A DNA stretch of 64,000 nucleotides from Cytobacillus oceanisediminis 2691 (GCF_007678455.1 NZ_VEEP01000007.1:130541-194540), one strand, 5' to 3'. Positions 24,666-33,817 are shown, counted from the first letter of the stretch. Translations and numbers: made by a program. The notes: generated from the letters alone by a model not told the origin.

Positions 24666-24865
24666 ATGAAAAAATCGCCAAAATAATGAGTTGCGCAGTA
24701 AATCATTGCATATAAAATGGCGGAAATTATGATAAATGATTCCCGACGGTGATATGATCCCTTTAATTTACATGCAGTTTCCAATATATGAGTCTATAAT
24801 AAAATAAAAGAAATAAGAATTATAGAAAGAGACTGCATAGGGCTAAAAACAGAAGAGAAGGTGAA

Positions 24866-25444
24866 GTGTTGAAACAAAAAGATTTATTCCTGGCATTTTT
24901 CCGCGTGGGAATCCTTGGCTATGGCGGCGGGCCGTCATCGATTCCGCTCGTACATAAGGAAGTGGTAGATAAGTATAAATGGATGGACTCTGATGAGTTC
25001 GGTGATATTCTGGCTTTGGGAAATGCGCTCCCCGGTCCGATCGCGACGAAAATGGCAGGGTATATCGGCTATCGAGTGGGCGGGACCCTGGGCATGGTCA
25101 ATGCCCTGGCCGCAACGATGATTCCGACGATTATCCTGATGATTATCCTGCTTACGACTCTGAACTCATACAAGGATCAGCCGTGGGTAAAAGGAATGGC
25201 AGATGCTGTTGTACCGGTTGTTGCCGTCATGCTCGCTGTCATGACATGGGACTTCATTAAGAAATCGGGAAAATCGAAGCTTGGCTGGGCCTGGACAGCT
25301 ATTGCGCTGATTGCCAGCCTGGTGCTCCTCCAGATCTTGAATATACATCCGGCAATCTTGATTGTCATTTTGCTGCTTGGCGCTTTAATAAAAAAAGACC
25401 CTTCTCCAATTGAAAAGAAACAAATGGGAGGGGAGCAGAAATGA
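24866..25444 (+). CDS. Chromate transporter family, first half-size subunit
   Basis: This 192-aa CHR-domain membrane protein has FLAFFRVGILGYGGGPSSIPL, the diagnostic N-terminal Gly-rich motif, and ALGNALPGPIATKMAGYIGY. It is a short-chain form; a second half-size subunit follows, overlapping by 4 bp, and the two probably form a heterodimer that exports chromate or moves sulfate-like anions. Start may be GTG 24866 or TTG 24869; the latter is better spaced from AAGGTGA. Confidence 0.9.
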   Translation: MLKQKDLFLAFFRVGILGYGGGPSSIPLVHKEVVDKYKWMDSDEFGDILALGNALPGPIATKMAGYIGYRVGGTLGMVNALAATMIPTIILMIILLTTLNSYKDQPWVKGMADAVVPVVAVMLAVMTWDFIKKSGKSKLGWAWTAIALIASLVLLQILNIHPAILIVILLLGALIKKDPSPIEKKQMGGEQK

Positions 25445-25971
25445 TCTATTTCCAAATATTTTTGGCCTTTTTCATTCCTGGTATTTTAGGCTATGGCGGA
25501 GGGCCTGCCTCCATCCCTTTGATTGAAAATGAAGTCGTCGACCGATACGATTGGATGACGGTCAATGAATTCAGTGAAGTACTGGCGATGGGCAATGCAC
25601 TCCCTGGACCAATCGCGACCAAGATGGCCGGGTATATCGGCTATTCAGAAGGCGGAATCCTCGGTGCCATTGTCGGTGTGTTTGCAGCCGTGGCACCATC
25701 GCTGGTTCTGATGATCGGTCTGCTAGGACTGTTGATGAAATTCAAGGATTCTCCTCGTGTCAAAAGGCTGACAATCGTCGTCCGGCCAGTCATTGCGGTG
25801 CTCCTGGGAGTCATGACCTATGATTTCTTTTTTTCTTCCTATGAAGGAGTAGGATTGACACAGACCATCCTGATTGGCGGCATCAGCTTCGTCCTGATGG
25901 AAAAACTGAAGGTACACCCGGCGTATGTCATAGCCGGTGCCCTCGTCTATGGTGCCCTTGTTTTAGCGTAA
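25441..25971 (+). CDS. Chromate transporter family, second half-size subunit
   Basis: This 176-aa protein is homologous to its upstream partner: FLAFFIPGILGYGGGPASIPL and AMGNALPGPIATKMAGYIGY repeat the same motifs. The ATG overlaps the previous stop (ATGA). Together they make a two-gene CHR transporter. Whether chromate itself is the physiological substrate cannot be seen. Confidence 0.9.
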   Translation: MIYFQIFLAFFIPGILGYGGGPASIPLIENEVVDRYDWMTVNEFSEVLAMGNALPGPIATKMAGYIGYSEGGILGAIVGVFAAVAPSLVLMIGLLGLLMKFKDSPRVKRLTIVVRPVIAVLLGVMTYDFFFSSYEGVGLTQTILIGGISFVLMEKLKVHPAYVIAGALVYGALVLA

Positions 25972-25985
25972 ACAAGGGTTTTTCT
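25955..25985 (+). terminator. Intrinsic terminator after the chromate transporter pair
   Basis: CCCTTGTTT and AAACAAGGG pair across the stop codon of the second gene and are followed by TTTTTCTTTTT. Confidence 0.85.
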
Positions 25986-26114
25986 TTTTGAAAATAAATT
26001 CTCTTACAGCCCCAATGATGTAAGCGATTGCAACCTGAAAAAGACTAAAAAACTCTGTTGACAAATATTTCAGAGAGTTTTAATATTTCAATTATCTAAA
26101 TGAATTTAATAAGT

Positions 26115-26268
26115 TACTTATCAAGAGAGACTGAGGGATTAGGCCCGATGACGTCCGGCAACCTCCTTTATGGAAAGGTGCCACTTCCTACAGAATGGTT
26201 TCATTCTGAAAGATAAGTCGTATAGATATTTACGATGCCTCTTTCTTTGAATGAAAGAGGCTTTTTTT
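26115..26268 (+). ncRNA. SAM-I (S-box) riboswitch with terminator
   Basis: The S-box core is clear: ACTTATCAAGAGAG at P1, CTGAGGGATTAGGCCCGATG, ACGTCCGGCAACC, GGTGCCA and closing AGATAAGT (26115-26219). A terminator, GCCTCTTTC tttgaat GAAAGAGGC with T7, follows at 26237-26268. When S-adenosylmethionine is abundant the terminator forms and the methionine transporter genes downstream are off. Confidence 0.96.
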
Positions 26269-26293
26269 ATTGAGTGAAAATGGGGGTGCAAAA

Positions 26294-27307
26294 ATGATTG
26301 AAGTGAAGAATCTGGTCAAGGTATATGACACGAAAAAGGGATCGGTGACAGGCGTTGACGATGTTTCGTTAAAAGTAGAAAAGGGCGAAATTTACGGGAT
26401 TGTCGGATACAGCGGCGCAGGCAAAAGTTCTTTGCTTAGATGCCTGAACCTCCTTGAGAAGCCGACATCGGGAGAGGTTTTTATTGAGGGTGTGGAGCTA
26501 ACCTCTTTAGGCAAAGGCGATTTAAGGAAATCCCGGTTGAAAATCGGGATGATTTTTCAGCATTTCCATCTTGTAAGTGCAAAGACAGTCAGCGAAAACA
26601 TCGCGTTTGCGCTAAAAGCTGCCGGCACTCCAAAAACAAAGATAAATGAGAGAGTGCTAGAGCTTTTACATATGGTGGGTCTTTCCGACAAGAAAGATGT
26701 CTATCCTGCACAGTTGTCCGGCGGCCAGAAACAGCGTGTTGGCATAGCCAGGGCGCTGGCGAATAATCCAACCGTCCTGCTCTGCGATGAAGCAACCTCT
26801 GCTCTTGACCCAAGCACGACCCGCTCTATTTTATCTTTACTAAAAAAGATTAATAGAGAGTTAGGAATCACAATCGTGCTTATAACGCATGAAATGGAAG
26901 TGGTCAAGACGATTTGTGACCGAATGGCTGTGATGCAAGATGGAAAAATCATTGAAGAGGGAAATGTCTACGATGTTTTTGCCAATCCACAGGAGCCGCT
27001 GACAAAGGATTTCGTCAACTCCATCCTACAATTCGAATTGCCGGAAAGACTGATGAAGGAGCGGGAAGGCAAATTGATCAAGATTTATTTCCAGGGCGAG
27101 ATTGCCGAGCAGGGGGTCATCTCGGATGTATTCCAGAAATTCAAGGTGAGGGGAAACATCCTTCACGGCAAAATCGAGTATATTCAGGAAATCCCACTAG
27201 GAATTTTCATTATGGAAGTTTCGGGCGAGACACTTGAAATCGACCGGGCCATTGAATACATCGCAGCAAGGACAAGAAATCTGGAGGTGATTGAAGATGC
27301 TGCTTGA
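26294..27307 (+). CDS. metN: Methionine ABC transporter ATP-binding protein
   Basis: This 337-aa ATPase has Walker A GYSGAGKSS, signature LSGGQKQRVGIARAL, Walker B VLLCDEATSALDP, H-loop LITHEM, and a C-terminal NIL (ACT-like) domain from about residue 260 that binds methionine for feedback inhibition. ATG 26294 with GGGGGTG upstream is chosen over the earlier TTG. It lies directly after the S-box and overlaps metI by 11 bp. Confidence 0.95.
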   Translation: MIEVKNLVKVYDTKKGSVTGVDDVSLKVEKGEIYGIVGYSGAGKSSLLRCLNLLEKPTSGEVFIEGVELTSLGKGDLRKSRLKIGMIFQHFHLVSAKTVSENIAFALKAAGTPKTKINERVLELLHMVGLSDKKDVYPAQLSGGQKQRVGIARALANNPTVLLCDEATSALDPSTTRSILSLLKKINRELGITIVLITHEMEVVKTICDRMAVMQDGKIIEEGNVYDVFANPQEPLTKDFVNSILQFELPERLMKEREGKLIKIYFQGEIAEQGVISDVFQKFKVRGNILHGKIEYIQEIPLGIFIMEVSGETLEIDRAIEYIAARTRNLEVIEDAA

Positions 27308-27962
27308 TAACCTGGTCGCACTGCTGCCGGAACTGAATAAAGCATTCTTTGAAACAATTTATATGGTCGGCATCTCCATCCTTGTCTCGATCATTGTTGG
27401 GCTGCCGACAGGTGTTCTTCTTTTTGTCACCGATAAAGGCCTGTTCCTGGAGAACCAGCTTTTTAAAACTATTGCTGGTTTTATCGTCAATATGATCCGC
27501 TCGGTTCCGTTCATCATCCTGTTGATCGCACTGCTGCCGCTGGCGAATTTAATCGCCGGCACGACAATCGGGCCGACTGCGGCATCTGTTTCATTATCTG
27601 TCGCGGCGATTCCGTTCTTTGCGAGAATCGTAGAGCAAAGCTTGCGCGAAATTGATAAAGGGGTCATCGAGGCAGCGGTGGCCACCGGAGCGACTCCGTG
27701 GATGATCATCAAGGATGTCCTCATTCCAGAGGCAAAGCCTGGAATCGTCCAGGGTATCACCATCACGATCATCAGCCTTGTAGCATACTCGGCAATGGCC
27801 GGAATCGTTGGCGGCGGCGGAGTCGGTGACCTGGCAATCCGCTTCGGTTATTACCGGTACGACAATACCATCATGATTACGACGGTTATTATCCTGATAT
27901 GCCTTGTCCAGCTGATTCAGTTTGGCGGCGACAGGATTGCTAAATTAGTAGACAAAAGATAA
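27297..27962 (+). CDS. metI: Methionine ABC transporter permease
   Basis: This 221-aa permease has five predicted membrane helices and the binding-protein-dependent EAA-type loop IEAAVATGATPWMIIKDV that contacts MetN. Start ATG 27297 follows CTGGAGGTGA inside the end of metN. It forms the channel of the MetNIQ importer for methionine. Confidence 0.94.
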   Translation: MLLDNLVALLPELNKAFFETIYMVGISILVSIIVGLPTGVLLFVTDKGLFLENQLFKTIAGFIVNMIRSVPFIILLIALLPLANLIAGTTIGPTAASVSLSVAAIPFFARIVEQSLREIDKGVIEAAVATGATPWMIIKDVLIPEAKPGIVQGITITIISLVAYSAMAGIVGGGGVGDLAIRFGYYRYDNTIMITTVIILICLVQLIQFGGDRIAKLVDKR

Positions 27963-27982
27963 AAATTGGGGGTTATTTTAAA

Positions 27983-28810
27983 ATGAAGAAATTATTATTC
28001 TCTTTACTGTTACTTCTATCAATCAGCTTGTTGGCTGCATGCGGCAGTGACTCAGCCTCAGGCGGCGATGCGAAGGCTGACAAAAAGCAGGTTACATTCG
28101 GAGCGACATCCGGACCGTACAGTGATATGGTCACAAAAGGAATCAAGCCTCTGCTTGAGAAAAAAGGCTATCAAGTGAAAGTGGTCGAATTCAGCGATTA
28201 CATCCAGCCTAATTTGGCTTTGTCAAAAGGAGACCTTGACGCCAACCTGTTCCAGCATAAAGTGTACATGGAGAATTTCGCAAAAGAACACGATCTTGAA
28301 CTGTCTGAAGTGATTGTCGTACCAACAGCGCCAATGGGGATCTACTCCAAGAAGTTCAATTCACTGGATGAAGTCGCAGAGGGTTCAGACATCGCGATTC
28401 CAAACGATCCAACAAATGCTGCGCGTGCCTTCCTGATCCTTGAGGATGCCGGCCTGATCACACTTGATCCTAATGCTGATCCGCTGACTGTTTCTGAAAA
28501 AGATGTAAAAGATAATGTCAAAAACCTGCAGTTCAAGCCAATCGAAGCCGCACAGCTTCCAAGAGCCGTCGAAAGCGTTGACCTGTCGGCTGTACCTGGC
28601 AACTTTGCCCTTGCAGCAAAAATGGATTTATTAACTGCGCTTCAGCTTGAAAACATGCCGGACCAATATCGCAACCGTGTCGTTATTAACACAAAGGACC
28701 AGGATGCCCAATTCGCAAAGGACATCAAAGAAGTTGTCGAGTCCGATGAATTTGAAAAAATCATCGATAATGATTTCAAAGGTTTTGGAAAGCCAGAGTG
28801 GATGAAGTAA
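27983..28810 (+). CDS. metQ: Methionine-binding lipoprotein
   Basis: This 275-aa NlpA/MetQ-family protein has signal peptide and lipobox LLAAC and mature segments such as KVVEFSDYIQPNLAL and NLFQHKVYMENF, typical of MetQ. It delivers methionine to MetNI at the outer membrane face. It is the last gene of the S-box-controlled operon and is followed by a terminator. Confidence 0.95.
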   Translation: MKKLLFSLLLLLSISLLAACGSDSASGGDAKADKKQVTFGATSGPYSDMVTKGIKPLLEKKGYQVKVVEFSDYIQPNLALSKGDLDANLFQHKVYMENFAKEHDLELSEVIVVPTAPMGIYSKKFNSLDEVAEGSDIAIPNDPTNAARAFLILEDAGLITLDPNADPLTVSEKDVKDNVKNLQFKPIEAAQLPRAVESVDLSAVPGNFALAAKMDLLTALQLENMPDQYRNRVVINTKDQDAQFAKDIKEVVESDEFEKIIDNDFKGFGKPEWMK

Positions 28811-28824
28811 GAGAGTGACCATCA

Positions 28825-28866
28825 GGAAGTCCCCGAGCGTCTGCTTCTGGGACTTTTCCTTTTTTA
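28825..28866 (+). terminator. Terminator of the metNIQ operon
   Basis: AAGTCCC and GGGACTT pair around a 15-nt loop, followed by TTCCTTTTTT. Confidence 0.7.
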
Positions 28867-28989
28867 TAGCTTTCTCCCCTATAAATTGGGTAAAATATTG
28901 AAGAGACTCTTTTTCCGAAATTCACATTGGGGGCTCCAGAACTAGAAACATTACACAAATTTCAATCAAACAGTAACAGAGGGAGATAT

Positions 28990-30249
28990 ATGGAAAAACG
29001 AAATAATAGATCTAGACATTTAGCCGCTATTTCGCTGGCGATTATGGGAGCGGGGTTCCTTGCGATGATTCCTTTCCAGGACTCGCTGATCGGGAAACTG
29101 CTGATGGGCGGCTTTGAGGCGGGGCTGGTCGGCGGACTCGCTGACTGGTTTGCTGTGACGGCGCTGTTCAGGCATCCGCTCGGCATCCCGATTCCGCATA
29201 CGGCACTTTTGCCTAAAAACCGTGATAAGGTAACGCGTGCGTTAATCAATATGCTTGAGAATGACTGGCTCACAAAAGAAAGCATCATGGAAAAGTTCAA
29301 GCAGATTCATATTTTGGATAAAATTTTTGAAACAGTTGAGAAGGAACTTCACTCTGAATCTGTTAAAAACAGCATCCAGGCATTCAGCCTGGATGTGGCT
29401 AGGAAAGTGGACGTTGAAAGATTTGCGCCAACAATCGAAGAAGAAATCAAAGGCTTCCTGCTCTCAGCGGATTCTTCCGAGTTTTTGCAAAAGGCCTCAA
29501 GCCATATCCTGGCGAAGGAATATGATTCAGCTGCATTTGACTATGTCCTGCAAGAGACAGAAAAATGGGCATCACAGGCTGAAGCGAAAATAGTCCTTGG
29601 CAAGCTTGGAAAACAGGCAATTGATACAACCGAAGCGGATGGTCTCCTGAAATTCGCAATTCAATCTTTCAGCAATATGATCACCGAAGAAAAGGTCGGC
29701 AACATCTTGCAATCATTTATTTTAAAAAGAATGAAAAACCTGCAGCAGGAGGATAACCGATACCGCCATATGATTCTTGAAAAGATCCAAAAAGAACTGG
29801 GAAGTATCAGTGAGCGCGAAGCCCTCATGTCGGAAATCCAATCCTGGAAAAATAAAATGGTCGAAGAAATGGATTTGACCGGACAAATCAAAGGAGTCCT
29901 GGCTAAGTCTAAGGATCGCTTGATGGCTTTTGTCGAAAAGGACAGTTTTGTGGATGACACGGTGATTCCCGTAGTGAAAAAATTCATTGATGAAATCAAA
30001 GCAGACGATGAAAAAGTTTCAGCGACCGAAACATGGCTTCATGCTAAAATAGCTGGGCTGATTGAAAGAAACCATTCAAAAATCGGGAAGCTTGTTAGAG
30101 AAAACCTGGATAAGCTTGATACAGAAACACTGATTGACATGATGGAAAACAATGTTGGAAAAGACCTGCAATGGATCAGGGTGAACGGCGCGGTATGCGG
30201 TTTCCTGATCGGGCTGGGCTTAACCATCTTCAAACTCATTGTCATGTGA
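28990..30249 (+). CDS. DUF445 family membrane protein
   Basis: This 419-aa protein starts at ATG 28990 after GAGGGAGA. An N-terminal hydrophobic pair of helices contains GGFEAGLVGGLADWFAVTALF and HPLGIPIPHTALLP, the DUF445 signature; a long helical, charged middle follows, and a C-terminal membrane helix (VCGFLIGLGLTIFKLIVM). The family (YjiN, YheB and relatives) has no agreed function. It is monocistronic with its own terminator. Confidence 0.88.
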   Translation: MEKRNNRSRHLAAISLAIMGAGFLAMIPFQDSLIGKLLMGGFEAGLVGGLADWFAVTALFRHPLGIPIPHTALLPKNRDKVTRALINMLENDWLTKESIMEKFKQIHILDKIFETVEKELHSESVKNSIQAFSLDVARKVDVERFAPTIEEEIKGFLLSADSSEFLQKASSHILAKEYDSAAFDYVLQETEKWASQAEAKIVLGKLGKQAIDTTEADGLLKFAIQSFSNMITEEKVGNILQSFILKRMKNLQQEDNRYRHMILEKIQKELGSISEREALMSEIQSWKNKMVEEMDLTGQIKGVLAKSKDRLMAFVEKDSFVDDTVIPVVKKFIDEIKADDEKVSATETWLHAKIAGLIERNHSKIGKLVRENLDKLDTETLIDMMENNVGKDLQWIRVNGAVCGFLIGLGLTIFKLIVM

Positions 30250-30253
30250 ACTT

Positions 30254-30285
30254 GAGACCAATTCGTTATCGGATTGGTCTTTTTA
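30254..30285 (+). terminator. Intrinsic terminator after the DUF445 gene
   Basis: GACCAAT tcgttatcgg ATTGGTC followed by TTTTTAC. Confidence 0.8.
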
Positions 30286-30338
30286 CTAAATTCGGGAATA
30301 AGAAATAAATGGTAGTATAATGGCAGGGAGGGGGATGT

Positions 30339-30731
30339 ATGGTTAAAAGCGGATTGCTTTTGAAACTTGGGTTGCTAATTGTGTTCATGACTGCTTTAAC
30401 GGTGTATGGAGCTTATCACTGCAAAATTGTGAATGGACCGTACGATAAGCTGACAATCAGTAACATGGATGGCATCATTCACGTGATTGAGGACAAGGTT
30501 GAAATCGAAAAGATCGTATCCAAAATCAATGAAGACAAACGTTCATTCAACTATAATAATGGCTTTACCTACGATTCTTTACCCCATGGCATCCTGAGCT
30601 TTGAAAATGAAGCGGAAAAAGTCCAGATAGGATACATAGTAACAACCGGGAATACGGTAACAAAATTTTGGGAGATAGAGACGGATTTTCTATTTGAAAC
30701 CCTTCCGAATGCAACATCTAAAAAGGAGTGA
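30339..30731 (+). CDS. Hypothetical protein with one N-terminal membrane segment
   Basis: This 130-aa protein has a signal anchor or signal peptide (about residues 7-26) and a soluble mixed alpha/beta domain outside the membrane. No family is recognised. Start ATG 30339 has AGGGAGGGGG upstream. The stop overlaps the GTG of the cupin gene (GTGA), so the two are translationally coupled and probably act together. Confidence 0.75.
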   Translation: MVKSGLLLKLGLLIVFMTALTVYGAYHCKIVNGPYDKLTISNMDGIIHVIEDKVEIEKIVSKINEDKRSFNYNNGFTYDSLPHGILSFENEAEKVQIGYIVTTGNTVTKFWEIETDFLFETLPNATSKKE

Positions 30732-31096
30732 TTGAGCTGGAAAAGGTTAATATCAGTGAAAAGTTTTCGCTTTTTAATGACTATTGGAGCCCGAAAATAG
30801 CGGGGGAAATCAATGATATGCATGTGAAATTCGCCAAGCTGAAGGGGGAATTCATCTGGCATAAGCATGAACATGAGGATGAGATGTTCCTCGTTATGAA
30901 AGGAAAGCTCTTGCTCAAGTTTCGGGATAAAGATGTGCATTTGAATGAGGGAGAATTTATCATTGTGCCAAAAGGCGTAGAGCACCTTCCGATTGCCGAG
31001 GAGGAAGCACATGTCATCTTTTTCGAGCCAAAGTCCACCTTGAATACCGGTAATGAACAGAATGACCGAACGGTGTCTGATCTTCAATCGATATAA
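30728..31096 (+). CDS. Small cupin-domain protein
   Basis: This 122-aa protein folds as one cupin domain: motif 1 FIWHKHEHEDEMFLVMKG with His, His and Glu as likely metal ligands, and motif 2 FIIVPKGVEHLPIAEEEA with the fourth His. The start is GTG 30728, overlapping the previous stop. Small cupins act as isomerases, dioxygenases or metabolite-binding proteins; no specific reaction can be assigned. Confidence 0.88.
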   Translation: MIELEKVNISEKFSLFNDYWSPKIAGEINDMHVKFAKLKGEFIWHKHEHEDEMFLVMKGKLLLKFRDKDVHLNEGEFIIVPKGVEHLPIAEEEAHVIFFEPKSTLNTGNEQNDRTVSDLQSI

Positions 31097-31109
31097 ATGG
31101 CTATATGAC

Positions 31110-31140
31110 AAAAGCCTCCTGAGTTGACTCAGGAGGCTAG
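31110..31140. terminator. Terminator between converging cupin and DoxX genes
   Basis: AGCCTCCTGAGT tg ACTCAGGAGGCT is a 12-bp perfect stem between the two stop codons. Confidence 0.8.
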
Positions 31141-31146
31141 CGTAAT

Positions 31147-31647
31147 TCATTTAGCTGCCGCTTTGTTCTTAAAGATTGTTTTTCGGATGAATGGGATCAC
31201 CCAGCGGTCCAGCCCATATCTTCCTGCGTTATATCCGGCGAAAAGGAGGATGAAGCCAAAGAAGATATCTGTTGGGTTATGTGATACGGTTCCGGCAAGG
31301 AAGAAACTGAAGTTCATGATCAATCCGAAGAACATTGCTGCTGTTGTCAGACAGCCAAGAATGAGTCCCAATCCAACGAGGAATTCACCGACAGGAACGA
31401 TAAAGTTGAAAAGCTCAATATTTGGAAGTGCGAAATTTTCCAGAAAAGATACATACCATCCATAAACAATTCCATCAGGGCCTTTGACAGGGTTGGCAAT
31501 GGCATTGGTCAAATACCCTGTTGCATCAAATCCCTCTCCGGTCAATTTTCCCCATCCGGCAGTCATCCAGTTATAGCCTAGCCAGATCCGAATGAATGTC
31601 AGCAGGCCAGCTGCCACATTGTTTTCCCTTAACCACTTTGCGAACAT
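31147..31647 (-). CDS. DoxX-family membrane protein (paralogue 1)
   Basis: This 166-aa protein has four predicted membrane helices and the DoxX motif WLGYNWMTAGWGKLTGEGFDA near the N-terminus. It is the most diverged of three close paralogues here (others at 31841 and 49298). DoxX/DoxD proteins take part in thiosulfate:quinone oxidoreduction in archaea and in redox-stress complexes in bacteria; the role in Bacillaceae is unsettled. Upstream it shares TGATTACACTA (31681) and a TTCACA half-site (31738) with the other two copies. Confidence 0.9.
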   Translation of the reverse strand: MFAKWLRENNVAAGLLTFIRIWLGYNWMTAGWGKLTGEGFDATGYLTNAIANPVKGPDGIVYGWYVSFLENFALPNIELFNFIVPVGEFLVGLGLILGCLTTAAMFFGLIMNFSFFLAGTVSHNPTDIFFGFILLFAGYNAGRYGLDRWVIPFIRKTIFKNKAAAK

Positions 31648-31798
31648 ATGAATCGCATCCCTTCAAAATGAATGATTATTTGATTACACTACAATATATT
31701 GGTTTTCGGCCTTTTGATGCGGGCCAGAGAACGCTGTTCACAAAATAGCAATAACATATTGTCAAGAATTTGAACGAGCGATAATCTGCAAGGAAATG

Positions 31799-31828
31799 AA
31801 AAAGAGCCTGCAGAAAACAGGCTCTTTA
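31799..31828 (-). terminator. Terminator after DoxX paralogue 2
   Basis: AAAGAGCCTG cagaaaa CAGGCTCTTT is a 10-bp stem flanked by an A-rich tract that is T-rich on the minus strand. Confidence 0.8.
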
Positions 31829-31840
31829 AGGTCTTTAATG

Positions 31841-32356
31841 TTAAACGGTTTTATGTGCAGCTTCCGGTTCTCTCTTTAAAACAGTCTTGCGGATGAAAGG
31901 AACTACCCAGCGGTCTAAACCGTATTTGCCAGCATTGTAGCCAGCGAACAGAATGATGAAGCCGAAGAAGATGTCAGTTGGGTTATGAGATACAGTGCCG
32001 GCAAGGAAGAAACTGAAGTTCATCACAAGTCCGAAGAACATCGCAGCAGTTGTCAAACAACCTAGGATCAATCCAAGACCGATAAGGAATTCACCAAGCG
32101 GCACGATGAAGTTGAATAGGTCGACGTTTGGAATCGCGAAGTTTTCAAGGAAATTCACATACCATCCATAAACCATGTGTCCATCCGGGCCTTTCACTGG
32201 ATTGGCAACTGCATTTTTCAGATATCCGGTAGCATCGAATCCTTCACCAGTCAATTTACCCCATCCAGCAGTCATCCAGTTATATCCGAGCCATACCCTG
32301 ATGACAGTCAACAGGCCAGCAGCAACATTGTTTTCTCTTAACCATTTCGCTAACAT
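31841..32356 (-). CDS. DoxX-family membrane protein (paralogue 2)
   Basis: This 171-aa, four-helix DoxX protein differs from the copy at 49298 at only about ten positions, indicating recent duplication, while the tandem neighbour at 31147 is more distant. It contains WLGYNWMTAGWGKLTGEGF and LGEFLIGLGLILGCLTTAA. Start ATG 32356 follows GAAGGGAAG. Upstream are TGATTACACTT (32390) and a perfect TGTGA-N6-TCACA palindrome (32437), suggesting control by oxygen or redox state. Confidence 0.9.
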   Translation of the reverse strand: MLAKWLRENNVAAGLLTVIRVWLGYNWMTAGWGKLTGEGFDATGYLKNAVANPVKGPDGHMVYGWYVNFLENFAIPNVDLFNFIVPLGEFLIGLGLILGCLTTAAMFFGLVMNFSFFLAGTVSHNPTDIFFGFIILFAGYNAGKYGLDRWVVPFIRKTVLKREPEAAHKTV

Positions 32357-32436
32357 CTAAATCGCTTCCCTTCAAAAATTAGTAATTATTGATTACACTT
32401 ACAATATATCAAAATCCGAAATAAAAATGAGTTATC

Positions 32437-32452
32437 TGTGAAGTTGTTCACA
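32437..32452. promoter_or_regulatory. TGTGA-N6-TCACA palindrome upstream of DoxX paralogue 2
   Basis: TGTGAAGTTGTTCACA matches the Fnr/CRP-type consensus TGTGA-N6-TCACA exactly and lies about 80 bp before the doxX start. Its half TGTGAA also matches the ResD-like half-sites upstream of ccoN and the third doxX. The factor is inferred. Confidence 0.6.
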
Positions 32453-32552
32453 AAAACGCAACAACAAATTGACGGAATATTGAACATGATCCTTTTTTAA
32501 AGGAAAAGTGGCAACAGTGCCTTATCAATTCAGTCAGAAAGGAAGAAAGCAT

Positions 32553-33740
32553 ATGGATCAATCAGCAAGAGAAGCTCAGCAAAATCAGGGCACTGAGAAA
32601 ATTTGGAGCAAGGATTTCCTGTTTATATTCCTGGCGAATTTCTTCATATTCCTCGGGTTTCAAATGACCTTGCCTACCATCCCGCTATTCGTGGAGCATT
32701 TGGGCGGAAATGACCAATTGATCGGTTTTGTCGTAGGAATTTTCACCTTTTCGGCATTGCTCGTGCGCCCATTCGCCGGCCGGATGCTGGAAACGAAAGG
32801 GAGAGGCTTCATTTACCTCACAGGTCTGGCAATCTTTGTGTTCTCAGTAGGTTCATTTGGATTCGCATCTGGAATTGCCTTCTTGTTTCTAATGCGAATT
32901 ATCCAGGGGGTTGGCTGGGGATTTTCGACAACAGCATCTGGCACGATCGCAACGGATTTAATCCCGCCGAGGCGCAGGGGAGAAGGAATGGGATACTTCG
33001 GGCTCTCCGGAAACGTTGCTCTCGCGATGGGACCTACGCTTGGACTTGCTTTGGCTGCTGCCATTACCTTCAAACAATTATTTCTAATCAGTGCCGCTCT
33101 GGGCATTGCTGCATTTCTCCTTGCATCACGTATCACCTATAAAAAGGTGGAACAGTCCGAAGAGAAAACAGTGAAGCGAAGGTGGGATGTAAATGAAAGA
33201 TCTGCCCTGCAGCCGTCCTTGCTATTATTGTTCATTACGATCACCTTTGGAGGAATCGCTTCATTCCTGCCGCTCTACTCAGCGCAGAAGGGAATCGCAG
33301 GGATCGAGTGGTACTTTTTTATTTTTGCGTTGACGCTGATGCTCTCCAGGTCATTCGCAGGCCAACTTTATGATAAAAAAGGACATGGTGCTGTCTTCCT
33401 GCCAGGAACATTTTTAATCATGATTGCTATGATCCTTTTGGCGTGGCTGCCTAACAGCCTTGTGATGTTTATTGCAGCCGGCCTGTATGGATTCGGTTTT
33501 GGCTCCGTCCAGCCCGCATTACAGGCTTGGGCTGTCCAGGATGCTCCGATGAACAGGAAAGGGATGGCGAATGCCACTTTCTTCTCCTTTTTCGATTTAG
33601 GTGTTGGAGTCGGGGCGATGGCTTTCGGCCAGATTGGCCACTGGCTTGGATATGGAAGTATCTACATTGCTTCCGCCATTTCCGTTTTTGCTTCAATTCT
33701 TCTCTATATTTTAATGATGAAAAAGACCCCAAGAACCTAG
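32553..33740 (+). CDS. Major facilitator superfamily transporter
   Basis: This 395-aa protein with 12 predicted helices starts at ATG 32553 (AAAGGAAG upstream). The MFS loop 2-3 signature appears as GRMLETKGRGFI, and FSTTASGTIATDLIPPRRRGEGMGYFG is typical of DHA1 drug:proton antiporters. It is probably an efflux pump; the substrate is unknown. It stands alone between doxX and the cstB-like gene. Confidence 0.9.
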   Translation: MDQSAREAQQNQGTEKIWSKDFLFIFLANFFIFLGFQMTLPTIPLFVEHLGGNDQLIGFVVGIFTFSALLVRPFAGRMLETKGRGFIYLTGLAIFVFSVGSFGFASGIAFLFLMRIIQGVGWGFSTTASGTIATDLIPPRRRGEGMGYFGLSGNVALAMGPTLGLALAAAITFKQLFLISAALGIAAFLLASRITYKKVEQSEEKTVKRRWDVNERSALQPSLLLLFITITFGGIASFLPLYSAQKGIAGIEWYFFIFALTLMLSRSFAGQLYDKKGHGAVFLPGTFLIMIAMILLAWLPNSLVMFIAAGLYGFGFGSVQPALQAWAVQDAPMNRKGMANATFFSFFDLGVGVGAMAFGQIGHWLGYGSIYIASAISVFASILLYILMMKKTPRT

Positions 33741-33775
33741 ACCTGCTTCCGGCTTTGGAGCAGGTTCTTTTTATT
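33740..33775 (+). terminator. Terminator after the MFS gene
   Basis: ACCTGCT and AGCAGGT pair around an 11-nt loop, followed by TCTTTTTATTT. Confidence 0.82.
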
Positions 33776-33801
33776 TGAAGTAGAAATTTTAATAGAGTAA
33801 A

Positions 33802-33817
33802 ATACTTGTGTAGGTAT
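33802..33817 (+). promoter_or_regulatory. CsoR/CstR-like operator (one mismatch) upstream of the cstB-like gene
   Basis: ATACTTGTGTAGGTAT differs by one base from the ATACC-N6-GGTAT palindrome seen at 4525, 11722 and 49960. It lies about 115 bp before the start codon. A short CCC/GGG hairpin with T6 (33838-33856) lies between operator and gene. Confidence 0.5.
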
